From Pseudovibrio japonicus (GTDB taxonomy: Bacteria; Pseudomonadota; Alphaproteobacteria; Rhizobiales; Stappiaceae), in the NCBI RefSeq assembly GCF_014651595.1, contig NZ_BMXE01000005.1, positions 1-64,000 on the forward strand: 64,000 nucleotides of DNA, given 5' to 3'. Below, in pieces: positions 24,743 to 34,210 of this stretch; position 1 is the stretch's first letter, and every line of letters starts with the position of its first letter. Under the pieces are notes generated by a model. It was not told where the DNA came from and ran no database searches. It saw only the letters and a list, made by a program, of their open reading frames with translations. The position numbers and the translations under genes were made by a program.

Positions 24743-25537
24743 GTGCTGGTTGTGGCTGGTATCTGGCGTTTTCTTGGTGCGGTTGTTGTGAGCCTTGCGC
24801 TGGTTGGTGGAGGCAGCGTTGCTGCGTTTGCGCAGGAGCGGGAGCAGATATTGGTGTTTGCGGCGTCCAGCTTAAAAGATGTGCTTGAAGACGCTGGTGC
24901 GGTGTTTGACCAGACCCACAACACGGATACTGAATTTTCCTTTGGTGGCACGCAAACGATCACCCGCCATGTGGTTGCTGGTGCGCCCGCTGATCTGCTG
25001 GTGACGGCGGATGATGCGTGGATGGAATATGCGGTCCGCAATGGTGTTCTCGTGGATGACAGTGTGGTTGAGCTGGCGTCAAACGGGCTTGTGCTGGTTG
25101 GTTCGCAGGAGCTGGACGCCATGCCGGTTGAGCTGGAGCCTGAAGCGTTGCAGGCAGCGCTGGCGAATGGGCGCCTTGCTATGGGCGAGCCGGAGACGGT
25201 GCCGGCTGGGCGCTATGGCAAAGACGCGCTGATTAATCTTGGTTTGTGGGAGAGTGTGGCACAGCGGGTAGCGCCGGTTGAGAATGTGCGTATTGCTCTG
25301 GCTGCAGCTGCACGGGGGGAAGTGCCGCTGGCACTGGTGTACGCATCTGATGCGCAAGTGGAGCAAGGGGTTCGCGTGCTTGCGAAAATTCCGCAGGACA
25401 GTCATGATCCCATTGTTATTCCCGGAGCGTTGACCTCTGTGCATTCGAAAAGTGGCGTAGAGTTCCTGGAGTTTTTGAAGAGTGCTGAAGGGCAGGAGAT
25501 CTTTCGGGTCCATGGTTTTAAAGTGAGTGGCGATTGA
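24743..25537 (+). CDS. modA: Molybdate ABC transporter substrate-binding protein ModA
   Basis: 264 residues. A signal peptide ends at AAFAQ (residue about 31). The mature protein opens ILVFAASSLKDVLEDA, the molybdate-binding first loop, with a second ligand loop SFGGTQTITRHVVAGAPADLLVTAD, seen in parts, and a final LALVYASDA. It captures molybdate in the periplasm. The start is a GTG with ATGGAG upstream. The stop overlaps modB. Confidence 0.93.
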   Translation: MLVVAGIWRFLGAVVVSLALVGGGSVAAFAQEREQILVFAASSLKDVLEDAGAVFDQTHNTDTEFSFGGTQTITRHVVAGAPADLLVTADDAWMEYAVRNGVLVDDSVVELASNGLVLVGSQELDAMPVELEPEALQAALANGRLAMGEPETVPAGRYGKDALINLGLWESVAQRVAPVENVRIALAAAARGEVPLALVYASDAQVEQGVRVLAKIPQDSHDPIVIPGALTSVHSKSGVEFLEFLKSAEGQEIFRVHGFKVSGD

Positions 25538-26238
25538 GCTTTTATCTGACGGATGCAGAATGGGAAGCGATCAAGCTGTCGCTGCAGGTTGCTGGCCTTG
25601 CAATAACAATTGCGCTGCCGCCTGCGGTTCTGCTTGGCTATGTTCTCGCCCGCTGGAAGTTTCCCGGTCATACGCTGGTTAATGCGCTGGTGCATTTGCC
25701 GATTGTGCTGCCGCCTGTGGTGACAGGGTATGTTCTGCTGGTGCTGTTTGGGCGGCAGGGCGTGCTGGGTGCCTTTTTTGCTGATGTGTTTGGCATTGTG
25801 TTTGCCTTCCGCTGGACGGGGGCGGCGCTGGCTGCCGGGGTCATGGCGTTTCCGTTGATCATTCGGCCTGTAAAGCTTTCCTTTGAGCTTTCCGATGGGC
25901 AGCTGGAAGAAGCCTCCCATTCGCTGGGGACCTCGCGCCTTCGGACATTCTTGCTGATTACGCTGCCGCTGGCGTTGCCGGGCATTCTGAGTGGCGCGAT
26001 CCTTGGGTTTGCCAAGGCGATGGGTGAATTTGGGGCAACGATCACGTTTGTTTCCAACATTCCCGGTGAAACGCGGACGCTGTCGCTTGCGCTTTATACG
26101 GAGATGCAGAGTCTTTCGGGTGAGGCTGGCACGATCAGGCTGACTGTGATTGCGATTGTCGTTTCCATCTGTGCGCTGGTGTTCTCCGAGATTATCTCTC
26201 GTCGTCTTTCCCGCAAGTTGGGAGGGCGACATGATTGA
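25534..26238 (+). CDS. modB: Molybdate ABC transporter permease ModB
   Basis: 234 residues with five to six membrane segments. The ABC permease EAA loop is EEASHSLGTSRLRTFLLITLP with the following conserved GILSGAILGFAKAMGEFGAT, read here in pieces. LVHLPIVLPPVVTGY is typical of ModB/CysT-type permeases. The start is a TTG overlapping the modA stop. The stop overlaps modC by 8 nt, so the three genes form one operon. Confidence 0.93.
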   Translation: MSFYLTDAEWEAIKLSLQVAGLAITIALPPAVLLGYVLARWKFPGHTLVNALVHLPIVLPPVVTGYVLLVLFGRQGVLGAFFADVFGIVFAFRWTGAALAAGVMAFPLIIRPVKLSFELSDGQLEEASHSLGTSRLRTFLLITLPLALPGILSGAILGFAKAMGEFGATITFVSNIPGETRTLSLALYTEMQSLSGEAGTIRLTVIAIVVSICALVFSEIISRRLSRKLGGRHD

Positions 26239-27298
26239 TGTCGATATTTCCAGCAGGCTGGGCGACTTCTCGCTCTCCGCGAAATTCACGGTGAACAGTG
26301 GGATTACGGCGATCTTTGGTCGGTCGGGGGCTGGCAAGTCCTCGCTGATCCGTATGATTGCGGGGCTGTCTGCTCCGGATCGCGGACGCATTGCGCTGGG
26401 CGAGCGGGTTGTGTTTGATCGGGCAGCTTCCATCAATGTGCCTGTTCAGCAGCGCGGGGTGGGTATGGTGTTTCAGGATGCCCGCCTGTTTCCGCACATG
26501 AGCGTGGAGCGGAACTTGCTTTACAGCCAGTGGGCTGCGGGGCGTCAGTCTGCTGTTGGTTTGGGTGAGATTGCTGAGCTGTTGGGGATTGCTCATTTGC
26601 TCAAGCGCCGTCCCCATGGGCTTTCTGGTGGCGAGAAGCAGCGAGTGGCGATTGGGCGAGCGCTGCTTTCCAATCCGCAGATCCTTGTGCTGGATGAGCC
26701 GCTGGCTTCGCTGGATGCCTCCCGCAAGGCGGAGATCCTGCCGTATCTTCTGAAGCTGAAGAACGAGTTCGGCATTCCCATGCTTTACGTGAGCCATAGT
26801 CTGGGCGAGATTGAGCAGCTGGCGGATACGCTGGTGCTGCTGGATGCGGGGACTGTGGTGGCGCATGGGCCAATTGCGCAGATGCTGAGTAATCTGGAAT
26901 TGCCGCAACTGGCGAGTGGGCCGGATGCGGGCTCACTGTTGTTTGCCAAGCTGGACCACTATGATGCGCAGTGGCAGATCACCGAGTTTGGTCTGGAAGG
27001 GCAGATCTTGCAATTGCCCGGTATGCTGGGCGAGGTGGGGCAGGATGCACGTATTCGCATTAAGGCGAAGGATGTGGCTCTTGCGCGCAAGGCGCCTGAT
27101 GAAGCTTCTATCCGCAATGTGCTTTCTGTTGTGATTGAAGGCATTACGGAGACCTCTGGCCCCTATGCCGAGGTGGATTGCCGGGTTGGGGAGCAGCACT
27201 TGCGGGCGCGGCTGACACGCCACTCGGTGCACGAGCTGCAGTTGACCGCCGGACAAAAGGTATTTGCTTTGATTAAAAGTGTTGCGCTGGACCAGTGA
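26231..27298 (+). CDS. modC: Molybdate ABC transporter ATPase ModC
   Basis: 355 residues. Walker A FGRSGAGKSS (residues about 30-39), Q-loop VFQDARLFPHMSV, signature LSGGEKQRVAIGRAL, Walker B ILVLDEPLASLD and switch His in YVSHSLGEIEQL. Residues about 285-355 form the TOBE/Mop domain that binds molybdate and regulates the pump. The long N-terminal extension of the open frame is inside modB and was dropped in favour of the ATG at 26231. Confidence 0.94.
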   Translation: MIDVDISSRLGDFSLSAKFTVNSGITAIFGRSGAGKSSLIRMIAGLSAPDRGRIALGERVVFDRAASINVPVQQRGVGMVFQDARLFPHMSVERNLLYSQWAAGRQSAVGLGEIAELLGIAHLLKRRPHGLSGGEKQRVAIGRALLSNPQILVLDEPLASLDASRKAEILPYLLKLKNEFGIPMLYVSHSLGEIEQLADTLVLLDAGTVVAHGPIAQMLSNLELPQLASGPDAGSLLFAKLDHYDAQWQITEFGLEGQILQLPGMLGEVGQDARIRIKAKDVALARKAPDEASIRNVLSVVIEGITETSGPYAEVDCRVGEQHLRARLTRHSVHELQLTAGQKVFALIKSVALDQ

Positions 27299-27325
27299 AC
27301 AAACACGGGTTAAACCGTAGATGAT

Positions 27326-27425
27326 TGAGCGTATTTCAGCGATGTCACGGGAGGCGTCGCGGTTACAGCATATCTTCACGCGTATCCTTTTTGGAGAACC
27401 CTCGAGTTTTCGGGGATGCGCTCTA
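27326..27425 (+). repeat. Dispersed palindromic repeat, degenerate copy 3
   Basis: GAGCGTATTTCAGCG through CACGCGTATCCTTTTTGGAG to TTTTCGGGGATGCGCTCTA follows the end of copies 1 and 2 (2262-2365, 62194-62299) with many changes. It lies between modC and dctB and may supply or bracket the dctB promoter. Confidence 0.6.
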
Positions 27426-27447
27426 ACCTGCGTATCGGACAAGTGAC

Positions 27448-29298
27448 GTGAGACGGAAGAGCAGAACAGAGCGATGGCATCGGGTGTCCAGAGTGGCGCT
27501 CATGATGTTTGTGCTGTTTGCTCTCATTGTTGCCTGGGTCGCGATGAAGCTGAGCAGCCAGTTTTATATGGCTGATTTGCAGTTGCGCAGTCAGGCGACT
27601 TTGTCCGTACAGGCTGCCGGGCTCGAAAAGTATCTCGACAAATACCGTTTGCTGCCGCCCTTGCTGGCGCAGCGCTCTGACATTGTGCGTATCCTTGCCG
27701 ATAATGAGCATGAGCGCGGGCAAAATGTTGCCAAGGTGATTGCGGGAATGTCCGGTGCACAGGAGGTGTGGTTTCAAAAGCCAGAAGGCGAGATAGTTGC
27801 TTCCAACCTGATTGAGCATGCCAGTGTGGCTGGACTGGGCGTGTCCTCGTATGGGGATGCGTTGCAGGCTGCGCGGCAGGGGCGGCTGGGCCGGCAGCTG
27901 GTGCTGTCACGAAATGGTGGAGCCGCCAGTTATGTCTTTATCGCGCCTGTGCGGCAGGGTGAGCAGGATTATGGTTTCATCGCTGTGCGCGTCAGCCTTG
28001 AAGAGGTGGAGCAAAACTGGGCGCTTTCCAAGGACCGGCTGGTTGCTGTTGATCAGAACGGTATTGTGGTGGCGACCAATCAGGCGAGCTGGCGTGGTGA
28101 GCGTCTGGATGCTGAGCGTACCGCACGGAATGGGCGTGCAGCGGGTGAGCAGAACGGTGTTATTGATCGACGCTGGGAGGATCAGGATTTCCAACTGGTG
28201 CGTCTGAACCCGCCGCTTAATAAGACCAACTTCCAGATGATTGAGCAGGATCTGCCCGTATTGAACTGGCAGGTGGTGCTGTTTGCGGACACGGCACAGG
28301 TTCGTCAGCAGGCGATCTGGGCGGCGCTGGTTGCTGTGCTTTTGTGCGTGGTGAGTAGCGGTCTGTTCTGGATGGCCGGGGAGCGGCGGCGGCGGTTGCT
28401 GGAGCGCATGCGGCAGGACAAGGATTATGCGGAGAGGCTGGAAGCGCGGGTGCATGAGCGCACGCGTGAGCTTTCCACCATGAATGCTTTGCTGGCGCAG
28501 GAAGTGCGAGAGCGCGAGGTGGCCGAGAAGGAACTGCAGCACGCGCAGGCAGGGCTGGTGCAGTCTGCCAAGCTTGCGACGCTGGGTGAAATGTCTGCCG
28601 CGATCTCTCACGAATTTAACCAGCCGCTGGGCGCGATCCGCACCCACTCTGAAAATGCGCAGGTGCTGATTGAGAGTGGCAAGTCTGATCGGGCACTCAA
28701 GAGCCTTGGCAAGATCGTTGCCATGGTGGAGCGGATGGCGGCGATCAGTCAGATCCTGAAAGGGTTTACCCGCAAAGCGGGGCGTGATCTGATGCCGGTG
28801 AAGGTTTCTGCCGTCATTGACGAAGTGCTGATGCTGACGGGTCCGCGCTGCAAGCAGATGGGCGTGAACCTTGAGGTGGTGCAGGATGATAAATCCATCG
28901 AGGTTCTTGCGGGTCAGGTGCGGCTGTCACAGGTGCTGATGAACCTGATGGGCAATGCGCTGGATGCGATGAAGGCGCAGGACGGTCCGTTGATCCGGAT
29001 TTCTGTTTTGCGCGAAGAGCAGCAGGCGGTCATTCGGTTTGAGGACAATGGGCCGGGTGTGCCGGATAATGTTGCCGCGAGCATATTTGATCCGTTCTTC
29101 ACTACAAAGGATGTGGGGGAAGGATTGGGGCTTGGTCTGTCCATTGCCTTTAAAATAATCAAGGACCTTGAAGGGGAGCTGCGCTATGAGCAATCCGAGC
29201 TTGGCGGTGCCTGTTTTGTGATTGTGCTGCAGGATGCAGCGGCCCTTTCCGGCGATCCTAAGGAAAAAGAAATTGAGTATGGACGTATGGGCGATTGA
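27448..29298 (+). CDS. dctB: C4-dicarboxylate sensor histidine kinase DctB
   Basis: 616 residues. A first membrane segment (about residues 13-32) and a second (about 290-312) enclose a periplasmic double-PAS-type sensor. A coiled region ends in the H box MSAAISHEFNQPLGAIRTHS. The ATP domain has N box LMNLMGNALDAM, G1 EDNGPGVP and G2 GEGLGLGLSI. DctB senses C4-dicarboxylates and phosphorylates DctD. It starts at a GTG and overlaps dctD by 20 nt. Confidence 0.93.
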   Translation: MRRKSRTERWHRVSRVALMMFVLFALIVAWVAMKLSSQFYMADLQLRSQATLSVQAAGLEKYLDKYRLLPPLLAQRSDIVRILADNEHERGQNVAKVIAGMSGAQEVWFQKPEGEIVASNLIEHASVAGLGVSSYGDALQAARQGRLGRQLVLSRNGGAASYVFIAPVRQGEQDYGFIAVRVSLEEVEQNWALSKDRLVAVDQNGIVVATNQASWRGERLDAERTARNGRAAGEQNGVIDRRWEDQDFQLVRLNPPLNKTNFQMIEQDLPVLNWQVVLFADTAQVRQQAIWAALVAVLLCVVSSGLFWMAGERRRRLLERMRQDKDYAERLEARVHERTRELSTMNALLAQEVREREVAEKELQHAQAGLVQSAKLATLGEMSAAISHEFNQPLGAIRTHSENAQVLIESGKSDRALKSLGKIVAMVERMAAISQILKGFTRKAGRDLMPVKVSAVIDEVLMLTGPRCKQMGVNLEVVQDDKSIEVLAGQVRLSQVLMNLMGNALDAMKAQDGPLIRISVLREEQQAVIRFEDNGPGVPDNVAASIFDPFFTTKDVGEGLGLGLSIAFKIIKDLEGELRYEQSELGGACFVIVLQDAAALSGDPKEKEIEYGRMGD

Positions 29299-30646
29299 TA
29301 AAGCCACCATTCTTCTGGTCGATGACGACGAGGACATGCGTGAGGCGCTCGTTGAAGGGCTGGAACTGGCCGACTACAACGTGATGGCGTTTTCCCGCGC
29401 TGAGCAAGCACTGGAGCACATTACGCATGAGTTCTACGGGGTTCTGGTCAGCGATATCCGCATGCCGAAGATGGGTGGCTTTGATCTGATGAAGGCTGCC
29501 TTCGAGATCGACAGTGCTCTGCCTGTGGTGCTGATCACAGGTCATGGCGATGTGCCGCTGGCGGTCGAGGCCATGCGGGCAGGGGCCTATGATTTCAAGG
29601 AGAAGCCGTTTCCTGTCAGTGGGCTGGTCACCGTTCTTCAGCGCGGGTTGGAGAAGCGTCGCCTGACGCTGGAAAACCGTGTTCTGCGTGAAGAGCTGGG
29701 AAAGCTTTCTGGGCTGGAAGAGCGGATTGTCGGCAAGTCGCCTTCGATGGAAGCCTTGCGCAATATGATTACGGCGCTGTCTGGCACGGATGCGGATGTG
29801 CTGATTTTAGGTGAGACTGGCTCCGGCAAAGAGGTGGTTGCCCGCGCTTTGCACGAGGAAGGTGTGCGCAAGGATGGACCGTTTGTGGCGCTGAACTGCG
29901 GGGCGTTGCCGGCGGATATCATCGAGAGTGAGTTGTTTGGCCATGAGAAGGGTGCCTTTACGGGTGCCAGTGGTCAGCGCATTGGTAAGCTGGAACACGC
30001 CCATGGTGGGACTGTGTTTCTGGATGAGATTGAGTCCATGCCTTTGGACTTGCAGGTGAAGCTGCTGCGGGTTTTTGAGACGCGGGCGATTGAGCGGCTT
30101 GGGTCGAACAAATCGATTCCGCTGGATCTGCGTTTTGTGGCGGCAACCAAGGAAGATCTTGAAGCGGCATCCAATGAAGGGCGGTTCCGGAAGGATCTGT
30201 TTTACCGCCTCAATGTAATCACACTGGCTATTCCGCCGCTGCGGGAGCGGCTGGAGGATATTCCGGTGTTGTTCCACTATCTGACTCGAGGAGCTCGGGC
30301 GCGGTATCGTAAAGAAGTTCCGGAGATTTCGAGAGAGTTTCTTTCAGAGTTAATGCAGCGGGATTGGCCGGGTAATGTACGTGAACTGCGCAATGTGGCG
30401 GACCGGTTTGTGTTGGGGCTGGAAGGACAGGTCAAGCCAGTGAGCGCCGGTGATGGTGTTTCCGGGGCACAGAGCGGGACACTCTCTGAGCGTGTAAGTG
30501 CCTTTGAACGCGATATTATTGCTGCCGAGCTTGAGAAGAATGAAGGTAAGATCAAGCCGACTTATGAGGCGCTCTCCGTATCTCGCAAGGCGCTTTACGA
30601 GAAGATGAAAAAGTACGGCTTAAGCAAGGATGAGGTTGGTGAATAG
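29279..30646 (+). CDS. dctD: Sigma-54-dependent response regulator DctD
   Basis: 455 residues. The receiver domain (1-120) has acidic DDDED, phospho-acceptor Asp in VLVSDIRMPKMGG and Lys in FKEKPF. The AAA+ domain has Walker A GETGSGKEV, the sigma-54 contact loop EKGAFTGA, Walker B GTVFLDEIE and a sensor stretch ending WPGNVRELRNVADRF. A Fis-type DNA-binding helix pair lies at the end (ALSVSRKALYEKMKKYGL). It activates sigma-54 transcription of dctPQM directly downstream. Confidence 0.94.
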   Translation: MDVWAIDKATILLVDDDEDMREALVEGLELADYNVMAFSRAEQALEHITHEFYGVLVSDIRMPKMGGFDLMKAAFEIDSALPVVLITGHGDVPLAVEAMRAGAYDFKEKPFPVSGLVTVLQRGLEKRRLTLENRVLREELGKLSGLEERIVGKSPSMEALRNMITALSGTDADVLILGETGSGKEVVARALHEEGVRKDGPFVALNCGALPADIIESELFGHEKGAFTGASGQRIGKLEHAHGGTVFLDEIESMPLDLQVKLLRVFETRAIERLGSNKSIPLDLRFVAATKEDLEAASNEGRFRKDLFYRLNVITLAIPPLRERLEDIPVLFHYLTRGARARYRKEVPEISREFLSELMQRDWPGNVRELRNVADRFVLGLEGQVKPVSAGDGVSGAQSGTLSERVSAFERDIIAAELEKNEGKIKPTYEALSVSRKALYEKMKKYGLSKDEVGE

Positions 30647-30650
30647 ATAT

Positions 30651-30702
30651 GTGTCGAATTCGACACATTTTTGAGTAATCAATGTTACTTATTCGTAACA
30701 AA
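30651..30702. promoter_or_regulatory. Probable DctD upstream activating sites
   Basis: ATGTGTCGAATTCGACACAT (30651-30670) is a perfect 20-bp palindrome, and TGTTAC-N5-CGTAACA (30685-30702) is a second inverted repeat. Both lie 62-113 nt before the sigma-54 promoter, the expected range for enhancer sites of an NtrC-type activator. Confidence 0.7.
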
Positions 30703-30763
30703 TGCAAAATGAATAATTAGGTGAAATTCCGTAAGTGTCTGTAACTATTGGAACTATTAAAAC

Positions 30764-30779
30764 TGGCACGCAGTTTGCT
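30764..30779 (+). promoter_or_regulatory. Sigma-54 promoter of dctPQM
   Basis: TGGCACGCAGTTTGCT matches the -24/-12 consensus TGGCAC-R-N4-TTGCW exactly. Transcription would start about 12 nt after the TTGC, near 30790, leaving a short leader before the dctP ribosome binding site. Confidence 0.88.
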
Positions 30780-30825
30780 TTTAGTGTCGCGAGGAGCATC
30801 GCTCCGTTCCATCTGGGAGGATACT

Positions 30826-31827
30826 ATGAAGAAAATGATTACTGCTGCCACCGTTGCAGCTGGAATGTTGACCGCGTCTCAGGTTTTTGCTGCTGAAGCG
30901 TGTGATCCGGGTGAAGTTGTTATCAAGTTCAGTCACGTGGTGTCTGCGACAGGCCACCCGAAGGGCGATTTTGCGACTGCACTTGCTGAGCGCATCAACA
31001 CCGAGATGGATGGTAAAGCCTGTATGCAGGTGTTCCCAAGCTCTCAGCTGTTTGACGACGATAAAGTGATGGAAGCTCTGCTGCTTGGCGACGTTCAGGT
31101 TGCTGCGCCTTCTCTTTCAAAGTTTGAAGCTTACACCCTCAAGTACCGTGTGTTTGACCTTCCATTCCTGTTCTCCGACATGAATGCAGTGAACAACTTT
31201 ACTCAGGGTCCAAAGGGTCAGGAACTGCTGGGTGCGATGTCTGACATCGGCTTTGTTGGTCTGGGTTACGTTTACAACGGCATCAAGCACTTCTCCGGAA
31301 ACAAGCCATTGGTGGTGCCTGCTGATGCGAAGGGCCTGAAGTTCCGCGTTCAGACCTCTGACGTTGCTGTTGCGATGATCGAAGCACTGGATGCAAACGC
31401 ACAGAAGCTTGCGTTTAAAGAAGTGTATGGCGCGCTGCAGACCGGCGTTGTGGACGGTCAGGAAAACACCTGGTCCAACATCTACACCAAGAAGTTCTTT
31501 GAAGTTCAGGACGGTATTACCGAAACCAGCCACCAGCTGCTGTCTTACCTTGCTGTGACGTCTCAGGAATGGCTCGATAGCCTTGAGCCGGATGTTCGTG
31601 ATCAGTTCCTCACCATCTTCACCGAAGTGACCAACGAGTCCAACGCTCGCTCTTCCGCTATTAATGAAGCGAACAAGCAGAAGATCATTGAATCTGGTGC
31701 AGTCGTGCGCACTCTCACGCCAGAACAGCGTCAGCAGTGGGTTGATGTGATGAAGCCTGTATGGGGCAAGTTTGCTGATGACATCGGTCAGGACGTGATC
31801 GACGCTGCTGTCGCGGCAAACAACTAA
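30826..31827 (+). CDS. dctP: TRAP transporter substrate-binding protein DctP
   Basis: 333 residues. A signal peptide ends VFAAEA. The DctP family is clear: VIKFSHVVSATGHPKG at the start of the mature protein, PSSQLFDDDKVMEALLLGDVQ, VFDLPFLF, and GLKFRVQTSD with Arg174, the conserved arginine that holds the ligand carboxylate in DctP-type proteins. GVVDGQENTWSNI is the second lobe contact. It delivers C4-dicarboxylates to DctQM. GGGAGG precedes the ATG. Confidence 0.94.
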   Translation: MKKMITAATVAAGMLTASQVFAAEACDPGEVVIKFSHVVSATGHPKGDFATALAERINTEMDGKACMQVFPSSQLFDDDKVMEALLLGDVQVAAPSLSKFEAYTLKYRVFDLPFLFSDMNAVNNFTQGPKGQELLGAMSDIGFVGLGYVYNGIKHFSGNKPLVVPADAKGLKFRVQTSDVAVAMIEALDANAQKLAFKEVYGALQTGVVDGQENTWSNIYTKKFFEVQDGITETSHQLLSYLAVTSQEWLDSLEPDVRDQFLTIFTEVTNESNARSSAINEANKQKIIESGAVVRTLTPEQRQQWVDVMKPVWGKFADDIGQDVIDAAVAANN

Positions 31828-31969
31828 TCCAAAATACAATGAGGTCCGTCCGGTCATTAGATCGGGCGGACCCAGAAAATCCACAATGGTTTCTTTCTTT
31901 GTGCCGCCACACACTGGGATCTGGCGACACACACCGGGAAAAGAGAATGCTGTTGCGGGGGAGGGTGCT

Positions 31970-32602
31970 TTGTCTCGACTAAACAAAATAATTGATGCTT
32001 TCGAAGAAGGGGTTATCGCCACCATCCTTGCGTTGATGACGCTGGTTACCTTCTGGCAGGTTGTCATGCGGTATGGCTTTAACACTGGCTGGGGGGGCGC
32101 CCTGCAGTTCACCCGCGTGCTGTTTGCATGGCTTATTCTTTTCGGCATGAGCTACGGCTTGAAGATTGGTGCGCACCTTGGCGTTGATGCGTTTATCCGC
32201 CTGTTTCCCAAGCCAGTCTTCCGGGCTTTCGGACTCCTTGGCGCGCTGTTGACACTGTTGTATGCGGCGCTGCTGTTTGATGCAGACTGGTTTGGCTGGT
32301 TGCTCGGGCTTGATAACCGCGGTTCTTCCGGCGGTGCGTTCGACTACGTGGCGCGGTACTACAAGCTTCCAATCGGCATGGAAGATCTGAAGTTTCCTGA
32401 GTGGTATCAGGAGATGTTTGGCGTGAAAGAGCGCGTTCCGCGCTGGTGGGGCTATGTGATCCTGCCTGTCGGTCTTGTCCTTCTTGGTTTCCGGTCATTG
32501 CAGATGTGCTGGCTGATCATCACGGGGCAACGGGACACCATGATTGCCGCGCACGAAGCTGAAGAGCTCGTTGAAGAAAATAAAGACGTTCTGAAGGACT
32601 AA
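31970..32602 (+). CDS. dctQ: TRAP transporter small permease DctQ
   Basis: About 210 residues with four membrane segments. The start of the domain, FEEGVIATILALMTLVTFWQVVMRYGF, seen in parts, and the FTRVLFAWLILFGMSYGLKIGAHLGVD region (E/A-R-x-x-x-x-W and GA-x-L) fit DctQ. An extra amphipathic loop of about 60 residues in the middle (SSGGAFDYVARYYKLPIG onward) is longer than in most small DctQ proteins. The TTG at 31970 is preceded by GGGGGAGGG, a far stronger start than the ATG at 31886. Confidence 0.88.
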   Translation: MSRLNKIIDAFEEGVIATILALMTLVTFWQVVMRYGFNTGWGGALQFTRVLFAWLILFGMSYGLKIGAHLGVDAFIRLFPKPVFRAFGLLGALLTLLYAALLFDADWFGWLLGLDNRGSSGGAFDYVARYYKLPIGMEDLKFPEWYQEMFGVKERVPRWWGYVILPVGLVLLGFRSLQMCWLIITGQRDTMIAAHEAEELVEENKDVLKD

Positions 32603-32607
32603 GCTCA

Positions 32608-34008
32608 ATGGAAACCGCTGTTCTCTTTTTGCTGCTCTTCGGGCTGCTTCTCATCGGGGCTCCAATCGCGATTGCGCTTGGCTTGTCTTCCGTTCTCTTT
32701 ATCGCACTGTTTTCTCATGACTCCATGAGTTCCGTGACCATTCAGATGTTCAATGCGTCACAGAACTTCACCTTGCTTGCGATTCCGTTCTTCATTCTTG
32801 CGTCCAGCTTCATGTCCACGGGTGGTGTGGCGCGCCGTATCGTGAACTTCGCGGTGGCGACTGTTGGTTGGGTGCGTGGTGGTCTGGCCATGGCTGGCGT
32901 GCTGGCCTGTATGATCTTTGCGGCGCTGTCTGGCTCTTCGCCAGCGACTGTGGTGGCGATTGGTACCATTGCGATTGCTGCGATGCGTCAGGCTGGGTAC
33001 TCCAAGGAGTTCGCTGCCGGTATCATCGCCAACGCCGGTACGCTGGGTATTCTGATCCCGCCTTCCATCGTGATGGTTGTTTATGCGGCGGCGACGAACG
33101 TTTCCGTTGGCCGTATGTTCCTGGCAGGTGTTGTTCCGGGCATCGTTGCTGGTCTGATGCTGATGGGTGCGATCTACTTCATCGCACGCAAGAAGAACCT
33201 GCCTTCGCAGCCGTTCCCGAGCTTTAAGGTGTTGTGGTCCACGTTTGCCCAGGCAGCCTTTGGCATGTTCCTGATTGTGATCATCCTTGGCGGTATCTAT
33301 GCGGGTATCTTTACGCCAACAGAAGCTGCGGCTGTTGCTGCTGTTTACGCGTGTTTGATCGCTCTGTTCATCTACCGCGACATGGGTCCGCTTAAGGAAA
33401 AGAAATGGCGCAAGCCGGGTGAAAGCCTGATTGAATCGGTGGGTCGTAACGTCGGTTTGATCACTCTTTACTTCGTTCCAGCGCTGTTCCACCGGGATAC
33501 ACGCAAGGTGCTGATTGAGAGTGGTAAAACCACGATCATGCTGATGTTCATCATTGTGAACGCCTTGCTGTTTGCGCATACGCTGACTGCTGAACGTATT
33601 CCGCAGGTCATCACCGATTGGATGGTTGGTGCTGGTTTCGGCTGGTTCACCTTCCTCGTTGTGGTCAACATTATCCTGCTGATTGGCGGGCAGTTCATGG
33701 AGCCGTCTGGCCTGCTGCTGATCGTGGCGCCTGTGGTGTTCCCGATTGGGCTGGAGCTGGGCGTTGATCCAATTCACCTGGGTATCATCATGGTGGTGAA
33801 CATGGAAATTGGCATGATTACGCCGCCTATTGGGCTCAACCTGTTCGTGACCTCGGGGATCACGGGCATGAGTCTGGTGCAGGTCGTGCGTGCTGCTGCT
33901 CCGTTCGTGATGGTTCTGCTGGTGTTCCTCGTTATGGTCACGTACCTACCGTGGCTCTCCACAGCGCTGCCCACCTACATGATGGGGCCAGAGGTTGTGC
34001 TTAGATAG
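32608..34008 (+). CDS. dctM: TRAP transporter large permease DctM
   Basis: 466 residues, 12 or more hydrophobic segments. Hallmarks of the DctM family include FILASSFMSTGGVARRIV, GSSPATVVAIGTIAIAAM, IIANAGTLGILIPPSIVMVVY and GIFTPTEAAAVAAVYA. The C-terminal half repeats the fold with EIGMITPPIGLNLFV. An insert of about 70 residues after residue 255 carries charged helices. It forms the ion-coupled channel with DctQ, 5 nt downstream of it. Confidence 0.93.
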   Translation: METAVLFLLLFGLLLIGAPIAIALGLSSVLFIALFSHDSMSSVTIQMFNASQNFTLLAIPFFILASSFMSTGGVARRIVNFAVATVGWVRGGLAMAGVLACMIFAALSGSSPATVVAIGTIAIAAMRQAGYSKEFAAGIIANAGTLGILIPPSIVMVVYAAATNVSVGRMFLAGVVPGIVAGLMLMGAIYFIARKKNLPSQPFPSFKVLWSTFAQAAFGMFLIVIILGGIYAGIFTPTEAAAVAAVYACLIALFIYRDMGPLKEKKWRKPGESLIESVGRNVGLITLYFVPALFHRDTRKVLIESGKTTIMLMFIIVNALLFAHTLTAERIPQVITDWMVGAGFGWFTFLVVVNIILLIGGQFMEPSGLLLIVAPVVFPIGLELGVDPIHLGIIMVVNMEIGMITPPIGLNLFVTSGITGMSLVQVVRAAAPFVMVLLVFLVMVTYLPWLSTALPTYMMGPEVVLR

Positions 34009-34039
34009 CTGACACTAACTTGCGTTGAAAATTATTTTG

Positions 34040-34070
34040 AAAGGCCGGGGCATCAGCTCCGGCCTTTTTG
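34040..34070 (+). terminator. Terminator after dctM
   Basis: AAGGCCGGGG and CTCCGGCCTT pair around CATCAG, followed by TTT. It separates dctPQM from the second dctP gene, so the latter probably has its own promoter. Confidence 0.85.
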
Positions 34071-34210
34071 GTTTCCCCGCTTATTCGAGAAAAATGCCTC
34101 CCAATATTTTAGGGTAATTTTTGTGGGCTGAACTGATAGTTCAAGTTTGGTTTAACCCGGTCAGTCAGGTGCTGAGGGGGGTGTTGCTCTAGCTCTTGAG
34201 TGAGGTGCCT

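Noticed and set aside
25402-26436. A 344-codon minus-strand open frame across modA-modB
   Set aside because: It crosses three well-supported genes of modABC and has low-complexity basic composition. It is a shadow frame.
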